From: Xanthobacteraceae bacterium
GTDB lineage: Bacteria; Pseudomonadota; Alphaproteobacteria; Rhizobiales; Xanthobacteraceae
Direction: 5' to 3'
Length of the DNA: 64,000 bases
Assembly: GCA_028290465.1 (NCBI GenBank)
Contig: JAQGJU010000030.1
Location: forward strand, 1 to 64,000
Positions within the stretch are counted from its first letter, which is position 1; the number at the start of each line of letters is the position of its first letter. Under the pieces are notes generated by a model. The model searched no databases. It was not told the origin of the DNA and was given only the letters and a program-made list of their open reading frames with translations. A program made the position numbers and the translations under genes. Below are positions 48,091 to 60,510 of the stretch, in pieces.

Positions 48091-49995
48091 TTATTGCGCG
48101 GTGCTGGTGCCGACCGCCTGGTTGAATGCGGCCTGATTGATGTTCGCGCCGACATCGCGCTCCAGGCGGGCGATATATTGCCCGAGCAGATCGTCGGAGA
48201 TCGAACGGCGCAGCGTTTCGCTGAGCTGCTTGGCTTCGGCCGACGCCGCGTCGAGCGTCGGCACCGTGATTTCCTTCACCGTGAACACCACCCGCGACGA
48301 AGCCTGTTCGCCTTCGACATTGCCGGACGCGTCCTTGGGCGTGCGGAACACTGCATCCAGCACCTTGGCCGGCAAGGCCGGGGTGGGCTGGCCACGCTTC
48401 AATTCGGGCACGGTCTCGAGTTTGGTGCCCCAGGGCAGAATGTCGGCCAGCTTGGCGCCTGTCTTGAGCTTTTCGACCAACTCGTCGCCCACGCTCTTCA
48501 GCTTCTTGGCGGCCTCGTCGTCGCGCCAGCGCGCCTCGACTTGGTCCTTGACCTCTTCGAGCTTGCGTTCGCGCGACGGCGTGATGCCGGCGGTCTCGTA
48601 CCAGACATAGCCGCCGGCCGACGGCAGCGGATCGTTTTCGACGCCGACATCGCTGGCGAAGGCCGACGTCACCACGTCGACGCCTTTCGGCAGTTCGACC
48701 GGCTTGCCGTCCGGCGCGCGGCCGGCACGGTCCACCGCCTCGAAGGTCTCGACCTTGAGTTTTTGGTTCTGGGCGATCTCGGTCAGCGTCTTGCCCCCGG
48801 CGCGCTCGTCCTCGATCGCGTCATAGAGCTTGAGCAGCCTTTCCTTGCCCTGCTGTTGCGCCAGTTCCTTGCGGATATCGGCGGCGACGGCCTCGAACGG
48901 CCGCTCGGCCTGCGGCTCGATCTTGACCACGCGCACGAGGCCGGTGCCGAACCGGCCCTTGACCGGCGCGCTGACCTCGCCCTCCTTCAACGCGAAGGCG
49001 GCGTCGGCCACCGCGCGATCCAGAATGGCCGCCTTGGTCAAAGTGCCAAGATCGATATCGCTTTCCTTCAGGCCGCGCTCGGCCGCGATCGCCGCGAAGC
49101 TCTCGCCCTTGCCGAGACGTTCGGTGGCGGCCGCGATGGAGGCCTCGTCCGGAAACATTATCTGTTGGATCTGGCGCCGTTCCGGCGTCACATAGCGCTC
49201 AGGCTGCTGCTCGTAGGCCTTGCGGACGTCCTCGTCACTGATCTCGGCATTGGCGCCGAGCGATTCCGGACTCAAGGCCAGCGTGACGATTTTGCGGTAT
49301 TCGGGCGCGCGGAACAGCGGCTTGCGTTCCTCGAAATAGCTCGCGAGCTGCTCCGGCGTCGGTGCCGGAATGGCTTCTGCCTGCGCGACGCCAAGCGCGA
49401 CATAGTCGATGCCGCGCGTTTCGTTCTGGTAGCGGTTCGTCGCTTCGATGGCGGTCTGCGGCGTCTTGACCTCGCCCGCGACCGTTTCGGCGATCTGCCG
49501 GCGCAGCGCGACCCGGCGCTGTTCCGCGACGAAGCGCTGTTCGTTGTAGCCGTTCTCGCGCAGAACCCCTTCGAAGCGTTGCCGGTCGAACTGGCCGTTG
49601 GTGGGGTTCTTGAAGGTCGGGTCGTTCATGATGCGCTTGGCGACATCGGCATCGGCGAGACCGAGGCCAAGGCTGCGGGCCCGCTCGTCGAGCGCCGCCT
49701 CGGCGACCAGTTGGCCGAGCAGCTGCCGGTCGAGGCCGAGCGCGCGGGCCTGCTCCATGCCGATCGGCCGGCCGACCTGACGGCCGAGTTGCTGCAAGTG
49801 CTGATTGAACAGGTTGCGGAACTGTTCGGTGGTGATTTCAGTCTTGCCGATCGTGGCCACCGTGCTGCGACCAAAGCCCTTGAAGATGTCGCCGACGCCC
49901 CACACCGTGAAGCTGATGGCGATGAGGCCGAGCACGGTCCCCATGATCGCCCGGCCGATCCAGTTTTTGGACGCGTTATGAATGCCTCGGAGCAT
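48091..49995 (-). CDS. ppiD: PpiD/SurA-type periplasmic peptidyl-prolyl isomerase
   Basis: Membrane-anchored chaperone that helps proteins emerging from SecYEG fold. About 634 residues: short cytoplasmic start MLRGIHNASKNWIG, one transmembrane helix (about 16-36), a SurA N-like helical domain (EITTEQFRNLFNQHLQQLGR), a parvulin-like domain around residues 260-360 and a long helical C-terminus. The parvulin part is degenerate, as in many alphaproteobacterial versions. The frame runs to 50100, but the ATG at 49995 gives the family start. It is divergent from tpiA. Confidence 0.92.
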   Translation of the reverse strand: MLRGIHNASKNWIGRAIMGTVLGLIAISFTVWGVGDIFKGFGRSTVATIGKTEITTEQFRNLFNQHLQQLGRQVGRPIGMEQARALGLDRQLLGQLVAEAALDERARSLGLGLADADVAKRIMNDPTFKNPTNGQFDRQRFEGVLRENGYNEQRFVAEQRRVALRRQIAETVAGEVKTPQTAIEATNRYQNETRGIDYVALGVAQAEAIPAPTPEQLASYFEERKPLFRAPEYRKIVTLALSPESLGANAEISDEDVRKAYEQQPERYVTPERRQIQQIMFPDEASIAAATERLGKGESFAAIAAERGLKESDIDLGTLTKAAILDRAVADAAFALKEGEVSAPVKGRFGTGLVRVVKIEPQAERPFEAVAADIRKELAQQQGKERLLKLYDAIEDERAGGKTLTEIAQNQKLKVETFEAVDRAGRAPDGKPVELPKGVDVVTSAFASDVGVENDPLPSAGGYVWYETAGITPSRERKLEEVKDQVEARWRDDEAAKKLKSVGDELVEKLKTGAKLADILPWGTKLETVPELKRGQPTPALPAKVLDAVFRTPKDASGNVEGEQASSRVVFTVKEITVPTLDAASAEAKQLSETLRRSISDDLLGQYIARLERDVGANINQAAFNQAVGTSTAQ

Positions 49996-50221
49996 GGGAA
50001 AGGGTTCGCTGTTTGTTGCGGAATGGCCGGCCGGCAGGGCGGCGGTGAAATCGGGCCGCATCATAGGGAGGGGGGGCCGAACCCGCAACAAATAGGCCAC
50101 CCCGCGCCGCGCCGCAACTCATCCGGCTGCGGCGGGAGCGCGCGGGGCTTTTGGAGATGCTGGCGCCTTCGGGGCGCCTCTGCTAGCGCTTTTACCGGTA
50201 ATGCTTGAGGGGGAGATGGTC

Positions 50222-50977
50222 ATGGCCGGCGCAATCCGCCGTCCGCTGGTCGCGGGCAATTGGAAGATGAACGGGCTCAAGGCCTCGGCGGCCGAACTGG
50301 CCGCGATGGTGCAGGGCTCCGGCGACCTGACGGCCGTCGATCTCCTGGTGTGCCCGCCGGCCACTTTAGTCGCGGGATTCGCCGAATTGGTCGCCGGCTC
50401 GGCCATCCTGCTAGGCGGCCAGGACTGCCACCCGGACGCGTCCGGCGCCCATACGGGCGACATTTCAGCCGAGATGCTGGCCGATGCCGGCGCCCGCGCG
50501 GTCATCGTCGGTCATTCGGAGCGCCGCACCAACCACCGCGAGACCGACGGACTGGTGCGCGCCAAGGCGCTGGCGGCCCGCCGGGCCGGCCTGATCGCCA
50601 TCGTGTGCGTCGGGGAAACGAGGCAACAACGCGAATCCGGCGCGACGCTCAACGTCGTCGGAGGGCAGCTCGACGGCTCGCTGCCGGACGGCGCCAGCGC
50701 GGCGGACCTGGTGGTGGCCTATGAGCCGGTCTGGGCGATCGGCAGCGGCCTGACGCCGACCGTGGCCGATGTCGCCGAGGTGCACCGGGCGATCCGGGCC
50801 AAGCTGGTCGATCGCTATGATGCGGCCGGGCAGGGCATGCGCATCCTGTATGGCGGCTCGGTGAAGCCCGGCAATGCCAAGGAGCTGATGGCGGTCCCCG
50901 ACGTGGACGGCGCCCTGGTCGGCGGCGCCAGCCTGAAGGCGGCGGATTTCCTCGGCATCGCGGCCGCCTGCCGTTAA
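50222..50977 (+). CDS. tpiA: Triose-phosphate isomerase
   Basis: Interconverts dihydroxyacetone phosphate and glyceraldehyde 3-phosphate. In 251 residues: [12 protein letters not shown] (catalytic Lys), VIVGHSERR (catalytic His), [13 protein letters not shown] (catalytic Glu), and the phosphate-binding [12 protein letters not shown]. ATGs at 50216 and 50222 are possible; GAGGGGGAG lies just upstream. First of a block that continues to secG and pyrG. Confidence 0.96.
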   Translation: MAGAIRRPLVAGNWKMNGLKASAAELAAMVQGSGDLTAVDLLVCPPATLVAGFAELVAGSAILLGGQDCHPDASGAHTGDISAEMLADAGARAVIVGHSERRTNHRETDGLVRAKALAARRAGLIAIVCVGETRQQRESGATLNVVGGQLDGSLPDGASAADLVVAYEPVWAIGSGLTPTVADVAEVHRAIRAKLVDRYDAAGQGMRILYGGSVKPGNAKELMAVPDVDGALVGGASLKAADFLGIAAACR

Positions 50978-51100
50978 TCCGAAAGCTACCGCCTTGCTGG
51001 AAATGCGCCAAGGGATGGTGTAGAGCCAGCGCCAATTCCTATATGTGAGGTTCCGCGCGGCGCGGGTTGTCCCGCCGGCCGCGGCCAGATGGATGTGTTC

Positions 51101-51499
51101 ATGCAGACTGTCATCATCGTCATTCACCTCATGCTGGTCACCGGGCTGATCGGCGTCGTGCTGCTGCAGCGCTCGGAGGGCGGTGGCCTCGGCATGGGGT
51201 CTGGCGGCGGCGGTGGCTTCCTATCGAGCCGCGGCACCGGCAATCTGCTCACCCGCGCCACGGCCGTTCTGGCCGGGCTGTTCTTCGTGACCAGCCTCGC
51301 GCTGTCGATTATCGCCGGCCTGGGCCGGCAGCCGACCTCGATCCTGACGCCCGCCGGTTCCCCGCAGGCACCGGGCGCGCCGGGGCCGGCCGGCCAGCCG
51401 GGTCAACCGGGCCGGGGCGTGCTCGATCAACTGCGCGGTCCCGATCAGCCGGCGGCGCCCGCGGCGCCGGCCGGGCCGCAAGTGCCACAGTCGCAGTAA
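51101..51499 (+). CDS. secG: Protein translocase subunit SecG
   Basis: Small partner of SecYE in the inner membrane. Two helices (about residues 2-20 and 46-66) flank LLQRSEGGGLGMGSGGG, the highly conserved SecG loop. The tail after residue 75 is long and rich in Pro, Gly, Ala and Gln, typical of Alphaproteobacteria. An ATG at 51089 is also in frame; 51101 gives the usual MQTVIIVIHLMLV start. Confidence 0.93.
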   Translation: MQTVIIVIHLMLVTGLIGVVLLQRSEGGGLGMGSGGGGGFLSSRGTGNLLTRATAVLAGLFFVTSLALSIIAGLGRQPTSILTPAGSPQAPGAPGPAGQPGQPGRGVLDQLRGPDQPAAPAAPAGPQVPQSQ

Positions 51500-51511
51500 T
51501 TTCGGCATCGG

Positions 51512-51549
51512 CGCACCGCTTGGTGGTTCTCAATCGGCCAAGCGGTGCG
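51512..51549 (+). terminator. Terminator after secG
   Basis: A perfect 12-bp stem CGCACCGCTTGG (51512-51523) with its complement at 51538-51549 begins 12 bases after the secG stop. It is followed by ATCTCAACAACATTTTGTTTCTT, so the T-rich stretch is some 12 bases away. A likely end of the tpiA-secG transcripts. Confidence 0.55.
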
Positions 51550-51690
51550 ATCTCAACAACATTTTGTTTCTTAAGAAGCCGGCCCAGCCGTTTGATCGTG
51601 CATGCCATTTCGTTGTGACGGATTCGCCGATGCGGCTTGCATGGCGGGTCTGATGGATTGGCGCTCGTCGAATCGCTTGCGGCGGCTTAA

Positions 51691-53331
<1,641 letters not shown>

Positions 53332-53409
53332 GCGCACGCCGGCTCGCTCTCTCGACACCGCCCGTCGCGGTGGCGATGATGGGACTCCAAAAAAGAACCG
53401 GAAACGCCC

Positions 53410-54276
53410 ATGCCCCGTGGCCTCGACCACATCGTTCATGCCGTGCGCGACCTCGATGCCGCCGCCGATTTCTATCGCCGGCTCGGCTTCACGGTCGGGG
53501 CGCGCAACCGGCATGCATGGGGCACGCACAATCACGTCGTTCAACTGGCGGCGCATTGCTTTGTCGAACTGCTGACGCTGGCCGAACCGGACAAGCTTGG
53601 GCAGGACGGGATCCCAAAGCATTTCGGCCGGTTCAATCAGGATTTCATCGCCCGCCATGAAGGCCTGTCGATGCTGATCCTGGAAAGCACCGATGCGAAG
53701 GCCGATGCGGCGGCTTTTGCCGCCGCCAGCATCGCGGCCTCCGAGGCGCTGAGCTTTGAGCGGGCCGGCGCGCGGCCGGACGGCACCCCGATCAAAGTCG
53801 GGTTCTCCCTCGCTTTCGCGCGTGATCCGCAGCCAACCGATATCGGCTTTGCGACCTGCCAGCAGCATTTCCCGGAGAATTTCTGGGACGCTAAGTTTCA
53901 GGACCACCGCAACACGGCGGCCGGCATCAAGGGCGCGGTGCTGACCGCCGAGAACCCGTCCGACCACCACATCTTCCTGTCGGCCTTTGTCGGCGAGCGC
54001 GATTTGCAGGCGACCTCGATGGGCCTGACGGTGCCGACGCCGCGCGGCGAAATCCAGGTGATGGACGCGACGGCTTTCCGCGCCCAGTTCGGCGACGCGC
54101 CGCCGGAGACCGGGCAGGGCGCGCGGCTGGCGGCGATCCGCTTCGGCGTCCATGATTTGGCAGCCGCACGATCGGCGCTGGCGCAGGGCGGTATCCCGGC
54201 CGCAGAGCGCAATGGCCGGCTCGTCGTCGGCCCGGATGCCGCCTTCGGTGCCACGCTGGCGTTCGAACAGGCCTGA
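53410..54276 (+). CDS. VOC-fold (glyoxalase-like) protein
   Basis: A 288-residue protein of the glyoxalase/VOC superfamily. The first half has a recognisable beta-alpha-beta-beta-beta module ([38 protein letters not shown]) with a metal-ligand His near residue 7; a second module (about 135-285) is more divergent. The arrangement resembles the Glyoxalase_3 group. Substrate unknown. It lies between pyrG and kdsA, a place where relatives often carry a VOC protein. Confidence 0.82.
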   Translation: MPRGLDHIVHAVRDLDAAADFYRRLGFTVGARNRHAWGTHNHVVQLAAHCFVELLTLAEPDKLGQDGIPKHFGRFNQDFIARHEGLSMLILESTDAKADAAAFAAASIAASEALSFERAGARPDGTPIKVGFSLAFARDPQPTDIGFATCQQHFPENFWDAKFQDHRNTAAGIKGAVLTAENPSDHHIFLSAFVGERDLQATSMGLTVPTPRGEIQVMDATAFRAQFGDAPPETGQGARLAAIRFGVHDLAAARSALAQGGIPAAERNGRLVVGPDAAFGATLAFEQA

Positions 54277-54313
54277 CATTGACCGGCGCGGCCTCGGCCG
54301 GCATAGGAATCCC

Positions 54314-55168
54314 ATGTCCAAAACCGATCCCGCTCCGCATGCTGTCGTCACCATCGGCCAGGCCGCCGGTCAGGTGCGTTTCGGCAACGACCTGCCGCTG
54401 GCCCTGATCGCCGGGCCGTGCCAGCTCGAAAGCCGCGCCCACGCGCTGGAGACGGCGGCGGCCCTCAAGGAGATCGCCGGCCGGGTCGGCATCGGCCTCG
54501 TCTATAAAACCTCGTTCGACAAGGCCAACCGCACCAGCGCCGGCAGCGCGCGCGGCATTGGCCTCGACGACGCGCTGCCGATCTTGGCCGAGATCCGCGA
54601 AACCCTCGGCCTGCCGGTGCTGACCGACGTGCACGAGGCGGAGCAGTGCGCGCGCGCCGCGCAGGCGGTCGACGTGCTGCAGATCCCGGCCTTCCTGTGC
54701 CGCCAGACCGATCTGCTGGTCGCGGCGGCCCGTACCGGCCGCGTCGTTAACGTCAAGAAGGGCCAGTTCCTGGCGCCATGGGACATGGTCAATGTGGTCG
54801 CCAAATTGACCGGCGCCGGCAATCGCGACGTGCTGGTCACCGAGCGCGGCGCATCGTTCGGCTACAACACGCTGGTGTCCGACATGCGGGCGCTGCCGAT
54901 TCTCGCCCGGACCGGCGCACCGGTGATCTTCGATGCGACTCATTCGGTGCAGCAGCCCGGCGGGCAGGGCACGACGTCCGGCGGCGAGCGTGAGTTCGTG
55001 CCGGTGCTGGCGCGTGCTGCCGTCGCGGTCGGTGTTGCGGGCGTGTTTATCGAAAGCCATCCGGACCCCGACAAGGCGCCGTCCGACGGTCCGAACATGA
55101 TCCCACTCAAGGACATGGAGGCGCTGCTTCGCAATCTGGTGGCGTTCGACCGGTTGGCGAAGAGCTAA
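54314..55168 (+). CDS. kdsA: 3-deoxy-8-phosphooctulonate synthase
   Basis: Condenses PEP and arabinose 5-phosphate to Kdo-8-phosphate for the LPS core. The 284 residues include [51 protein letters not shown] and [12 protein letters not shown]. The ATG at 54314 has AGGAAT 6 bases upstream; the frame reaches back into the VOC gene but that part is a shadow. Confidence 0.96.
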   Translation: MSKTDPAPHAVVTIGQAAGQVRFGNDLPLALIAGPCQLESRAHALETAAALKEIAGRVGIGLVYKTSFDKANRTSAGSARGIGLDDALPILAEIRETLGLPVLTDVHEAEQCARAAQAVDVLQIPAFLCRQTDLLVAAARTGRVVNVKKGQFLAPWDMVNVVAKLTGAGNRDVLVTERGASFGYNTLVSDMRALPILARTGAPVIFDATHSVQQPGGQGTTSGGEREFVPVLARAAVAVGVAGVFIESHPDPDKAPSDGPNMIPLKDMEALLRNLVAFDRLAKS

Positions 55169-55280
55169 CCCGCTCCACGCGCTGGCCCGCTCCGTTTCAA
55201 ATGAACCGAATCGCCTCTAACCTTCACTAATCGGCGTGCCTGCCACACGGGCGCGCGATTTTAGCGGGGGGATAAACGGT

Positions 55281-55685
55281 ATGGTGCTGCAATCGCTCGC
55301 GGGCTTGCCTGCGTTTCTGGTTTATTTCGCCGTCGGCTCGCTGCTGATCATTGCGTACATCTACGTCTATACGTGGATCACCGCGCACGATGAGTTCGAC
55401 TGCATGCGCCGCAATGTGCCGGGCGCGGCGGTGGCGCTCGGCTTGAGCGTGATCGGATTCGCGCTGCCGGTATCGAGCGCGATGGGCCATGCGGCCAATG
55501 TCCTCGACTGCGTCATTTGGAGCGTGATCGCGCTCGCCGTTCAGGTCCTCGTCTATTATCTCGCGCGCCTTCCGATGCCGAACCTGTCGCAACGTATCTC
55601 GGACGGCGAACTGGCGCCGGCGATCTGGCTCGGCTTGGCGTCGGTGACCGGCGGGATGATCAGCGCCTCCTCGATGAGCCTGTGA
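55281..55685 (+). CDS. DUF350 membrane protein
   Basis: A 134-residue integral membrane protein with four predicted helices, ending SVTGGMISASSMSL. It matches DUF350 (YjfL-type) proteins, which in enterobacteria are encoded with DUF1190 proteins and glutathionylspermidine synthase-like ATP-grasp enzymes; the same trio occurs here. Function unknown. A G-rich Shine-Dalgarno precedes the ATG at 55281; an in-frame start at 55236 is less likely. Confidence 0.85.
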   Translation: MVLQSLAGLPAFLVYFAVGSLLIIAYIYVYTWITAHDEFDCMRRNVPGAAVALGLSVIGFALPVSSAMGHAANVLDCVIWSVIALAVQVLVYYLARLPMPNLSQRISDGELAPAIWLGLASVTGGMISASSMSL

Positions 55686-55692
55686 GCATGCG

Positions 55693-56073
55693 ATGAAACG
55701 CTCCGGCCAGATCGGTTTGGTTCTCATGGGGGTGACGACCGCCACGGCGGTCGGCGCCTATATGCTGCCGTCGCGCGGTCAGTGCCAGACAATGCCGGCC
55801 GCCAAGTCTTCAACGGCCACGTCGACGGCCCCACCGGCGGCTGCGACCAGCCAGCCTTGCCGATCGTCGTCCTCATCGTCGGGTGGGCATTACGGGTTCT
55901 GGAATTCCGGCAGCCGGTCCAGCACTGCCAGCCCCAATCCGGCAACGCCCGGCACCAGCGCCGCCTTGGCGCCGTCCTCGCGTTCCAGCGCCCCGGCAAC
56001 CAGTTCCACGACGACCTCGCGTGGCGGCTTCGGCACGACCGGGTCGTCCCACTCTTCTTCTTCGGGTAGCTGA
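55693..56073 (+). CDS. Ser/Thr-rich secreted protein with RGGFG motif (DUF1190-like)
   Basis: A 126-residue protein starting MKRSGQIGLVLMGVTTATAV, a signal or anchor helix without a lipobox Cys. The rest is low complexity, very rich in Ser, Thr, Ala and Pro, with NSGSRSSTAS and a C-terminal RGGFG (residues 110-114) followed by a Ser tail. From memory the same RGGFG ending marks E. coli YgiB (DUF1190). It starts 7 bases after the DUF350 gene and stops 8 bases before the ATP-grasp gene, which supports coding despite the unusual composition. Confidence 0.75.
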   Translation: MKRSGQIGLVLMGVTTATAVGAYMLPSRGQCQTMPAAKSSTATSTAPPAAATSQPCRSSSSSSGGHYGFWNSGSRSSTASPNPATPGTSAALAPSSRSSAPATSSTTTSRGGFGTTGSSHSSSSGS

Positions 56074-56081
56074 GCGCCGTT

Positions 56082-57242
56082 ATGCAACGCATCCCCTGCG
56101 AAGAGCGCGCGGACTGGCGCGACCAGGCGGCGGCCACCGGCTTCGTGTTCCACACCATCGATGGCGCGCCCTATTGGGATGAGCGCGCCTATTATGCGTT
56201 CTCGCTGCGCGAAATCGAACAGGACATCGAAGCCCCGACCGCCGAACTCGACGCGATGTGCCGGGAACTGGTGGAGCGCGCCATCGCGGACGAACGCTTG
56301 ATGCGCGCGCTGAAGATTCCCGAGAAATTCTGGAACTACATCGCGGCAAGCTGGAAGCGCGGCGATCCGAGCCTCTATGGCCGGTTCGATCTCAGCTATG
56401 ACGGGCGCGGCCCGGCCAAGCTGCTCGAATACAATGCCGATACGCCGACCGCGGTATTCGAAACCGGCGTGTTCCAATGGCTGTGGCTGGAACAGGCGAC
56501 CGAGCGGCGGATCGCGCCGAAGGACGCCGATCAGTACAATTCGCTGCACGAACGCCTGATCGAGGGCTGGGCCACGGTCGGGCAGGGCCGCCACCTGCAT
56601 CTCTCCGGCATGCTGGACAACGAAGAGGACGGCGGCACGCTGGCCTATCTCGAGGATACCGCCCGCCAGGCCGGTCTGGCGACGACGCGGATCGGGATGC
56701 AGGACATCGGACGGGCACCGAGCGGCCAGTTCGTCGATCTCGATGACAAGCCGATCGAGCTGATGTTCAAGCTGTACCCGTGGGAATGGATGTTCGGCGA
56801 AAAGTTCGGTGCTTACTTGGCCGGCGCGTCGACGAGGTTTCTGGAGCCGCCCTGGAAGGCGATCCTGTCCAACAAGGCGATCCTGCCGGTGCTGTGGGCA
56901 ATGTTCCCGCGCCACCCCAACCTGCTGCCGGCCTATTTCGATGACGACGAGGCGGCCAAGACCCTCGGCTCGTCCTATGTGCGCAAGCCGTTCTATTCGC
57001 GCGAGGGCGCCAACATCTCGATCGTGGTCGGCGGCGAAACCATCGATTCCGACGACGGGCCGTATGGCCGGGAGGGCTTTGTCCGCCAAGCGGTGGCGAC
57101 CCTGCCGCACTACGACGGCAATTACGTCGTGCTGGGTTCCTGGATCGCGGCCGGCCAGCCCTGCGGCCTGTCCATGCGTGAGGACATGAGCCCTATAACG
57201 AAGAACACCTCGCGTTTCGTGCCGCACGCCATTATTGGGTAG
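56082..57242 (+). CDS. Glutathionylspermidine synthase-like ATP-grasp protein (YgiC/YjfC family)
   Basis: A 386-residue ATP-grasp ligase, the length of E. coli YgiC. FDLSYDGRGPAKLLEYNADT and TPTAVFETGVFQWLWLEQ are family hallmarks, and KPFYSREGANISIVVGG holds the nucleotide-binding loop. It has only the synthetase part, without the amidase domain of GspS, and YgiC-type proteins do not make glutathionylspermidine as far as known. The conserved Ser-rich neighbour is a candidate substrate by context. The following MFS gene starts directly after its stop. Confidence 0.9.
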   Translation: MQRIPCEERADWRDQAAATGFVFHTIDGAPYWDERAYYAFSLREIEQDIEAPTAELDAMCRELVERAIADERLMRALKIPEKFWNYIAASWKRGDPSLYGRFDLSYDGRGPAKLLEYNADTPTAVFETGVFQWLWLEQATERRIAPKDADQYNSLHERLIEGWATVGQGRHLHLSGMLDNEEDGGTLAYLEDTARQAGLATTRIGMQDIGRAPSGQFVDLDDKPIELMFKLYPWEWMFGEKFGAYLAGASTRFLEPPWKAILSNKAILPVLWAMFPRHPNLLPAYFDDDEAAKTLGSSYVRKPFYSREGANISIVVGGETIDSDDGPYGREGFVRQAVATLPHYDGNYVVLGSWIAAGQPCGLSMREDMSPITKNTSRFVPHAIIG

Positions 57243-58469
57243 GTGCCCGACCACGACCCTTTCGGCCCTCATCCTGTGGCGAACGCCGAGCAACCCATGA
57301 TCCGACTGCTCAGCGCGATCTTCGTGGTCATCTTCGCCTCGACCATCTTCATTCGCTCGATCGATCCGCTGGTGCCGATCATCGCGACCGACCTCGGGGT
57401 GCTGCCGGGGACCGCCGCGCTGCTCTCGACCGCCTTTGCGCTGCCCTATGCGCTGAGCCAGCCGGCGCTTGGCGCGGCGGCCGACATGTTCGGCAAGATC
57501 AAGCTGATGCTGGGATGCCTGCTGCTGTTGCTGATCACGGCGATTGTGGGCGCCATCGCGCCGAATTTCGAAGTGCTGATGATCTCCCGCGTCATCGGCG
57601 GGATGGCGGCCGGCGGCCTGTTCCCGATCGCGGTCGCACTGGTCGGCGACCTCGTGCCGCTGCGCAGCCGTCAGGTGGCGGTCGGGCGGCTGCTGGCCGC
57701 CGCCATGCTGGGCAACCTGTTCGGCGCCACGGCGTCCGGCGTGATCGGCGATCTGATCGGCTGGCGCAGCGTGTTTCTGGGATTGGCCGGCCTCGGCATT
57801 GTGGCGATGACCGCGGCCCTTGTCGGACTGCGCGGCACCACGGAGCATGCGCCGTCCTCGAATAGCTTCGCGTCGATCATGCCGAACTACCGCACCATCT
57901 TCAGCCACCCGCTCGCCAAGTACTGCTTCGGCGCCGTGCTGGTCGAAGGCATCTGTCTGTTCGGGGTGTTTCCCTATGTGGCGCTGCTGCTGCATGAACT
58001 CGGCGAAACCCGCGCGGCCATTGCCGGGCTGGTGATCGCTGGCTTTGGCGTCGGCGGTATCGGCTATGCGCTGACGGTGAGCTGGCTCGTCGCATTCATC
58101 GGCGAGCGCCGATTGATGGCTGGCGGTGGGGTGTTGATGGCGGCCGCGTTGCTGGTCATCGGATCAGGATCCTCCTGGCCGGTCGGTTTTACCGCGTTCA
58201 TCGCCTTTGGCTTCGCGTTCTACATGCTCCATGGCGTAGTCCAGATCTACGTGACCGAACTGGCGCCGGCCGCGCGCGGCTCCGCAATGGCGCTGCATTC
58301 GTTTTTCTTCTTTATCGGACAGGGCATCGGGCCGCCGCTTTACGGCGTGGGGTTCGCGCATATCGGCAAGCTGCCGACCTTCGTGATCGCGGCCACAGGC
58401 CTATTGGCGACGGGTCTTGTCTGCGCCTGGAAGCTGCGGCGGACGGTGCCGACGGCAGCTACCGAATAG
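57243..58469 (+). CDS. MFS transporter
   Basis: Major facilitator of about 408 residues and 12 helices. The A-motif loop appears as GAAADMFGKIKLMLGC between helices 2 and 3, and an IGGMAAGGLFPIAVALVGD segment follows. The pattern (drug/H+ antiporter-like, DHA1 group) gives no substrate. The GTG at 57243 abuts the ATP-grasp stop; the ATG at 57297, just before the first helix, is an alternative start. Confidence 0.85.
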   Translation: MPDHDPFGPHPVANAEQPMIRLLSAIFVVIFASTIFIRSIDPLVPIIATDLGVLPGTAALLSTAFALPYALSQPALGAAADMFGKIKLMLGCLLLLLITAIVGAIAPNFEVLMISRVIGGMAAGGLFPIAVALVGDLVPLRSRQVAVGRLLAAAMLGNLFGATASGVIGDLIGWRSVFLGLAGLGIVAMTAALVGLRGTTEHAPSSNSFASIMPNYRTIFSHPLAKYCFGAVLVEGICLFGVFPYVALLLHELGETRAAIAGLVIAGFGVGGIGYALTVSWLVAFIGERRLMAGGGVLMAAALLVIGSGSSWPVGFTAFIAFGFAFYMLHGVVQIYVTELAPAARGSAMALHSFFFFIGQGIGPPLYGVGFAHIGKLPTFVIAATGLLATGLVCAWKLRRTVPTAATE

Positions 58470-58470
58470 C

Positions 58471-58959
58471 TCATCCACGCCCGCGATACGGCGCGACGCC
58501 CTGGTCCGGCACCCAGACGCCCTTCGGTATCTTGCCGCCCTGCCAGAACACGTCGATCGGCATGCCGCCGCGTGGATACCAGTAACCGCCGATCCGCAGG
58601 AAGCGCGGCTTGAGCAGGCCGAACAGCCGTTTGCCGATTTCCACCGTGCAGCCCTCATGGAAGGCGCCGTGGTTGCGGAAGCTGGCGAGGTACAATTTGA
58701 GCGACTTCGACTCGACCAGGTACTGGCCCGGCACATAGTCGATCACCAGATGCGCGAAATCCGGCTGGCCGGTGATCGGGCACAGGGTGGTGAATTCCGG
58801 CGCCGTAAAGCGCGCGACATAGAACGTGTCGCGATGCGGGTTCGGCACCCGGTCGAGTTGCGCCTCGTCGGGCGAGGCCGGTAGCCGGGTCGGCTTGCCG
58901 AGCTGCAGGGGTTTCGGCAGCACTTTCGTGAGGTTCTGCTTGAGGTTCTTCTTGGCCAT
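58471..58959 (-). CDS. queF: NADPH-dependent 7-cyano-7-deazaguanine reductase
   Basis: Reduces preQ0 to preQ1 in queuosine synthesis. The 162-residue unimodular form has the active-site Cys60 and Asp67 in [14 protein letters not shown] and the QueF motif [15 protein letters not shown]. It converges on the MFS gene with a single base between the stops. The remaining queuosine genes are not in the window. Confidence 0.95.
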   Translation of the reverse strand: MAKKNLKQNLTKVLPKPLQLGKPTRLPASPDEAQLDRVPNPHRDTFYVARFTAPEFTTLCPITGQPDFAHLVIDYVPGQYLVESKSLKLYLASFRNHGAFHEGCTVEIGKRLFGLLKPRFLRIGGYWYPRGGMPIDVFWQGGKIPKGVWVPDQGVAPYRGRG

Positions 58960-58995
58960 TCATCCATTCCGTCATTGGGCCGGCAGCCCTGGTAA

Positions 58996-60390
<1,395 letters not shown>

Positions 60391-60422
60391 TCCGCTCGCT
60401 TTTGGACGTGTTCCAATGTTCT

Positions 60423-60445
60423 GCAAGGCCGGCTTGCGGCCTTGC
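60423..60445 (+). terminator. Hairpin after eno
   Basis: A 9-bp perfect stem GCAAGGCCG (60423-60431) with complement at 60437-60445 and a GCTTG loop lies 33 bases after the eno stop. It is followed by TTGAAG, not a T-run, so termination may be partial. Confidence 0.45.
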
Positions 60446-60510
60446 TTGAAGCGGCAAATCGCGCGACATTCCGCGCCAATTCCCGACTTCCGATATCAAG
60501 GCGACCCGAC

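Noticed and set aside
48082-50208. 708-codon plus-strand frame over the ppiD gene
   Set aside because: Shadow; Leu/Arg/Gly/Asp-rich without family pattern, while the minus strand shows a SurA/PpiD protein.
55890-57995. 701-codon minus-strand frame over the ATP-grasp and MFS genes
   Set aside because: Shadow of genes with clear family motifs on the plus strand; low-complexity His/Gln/Arg composition.
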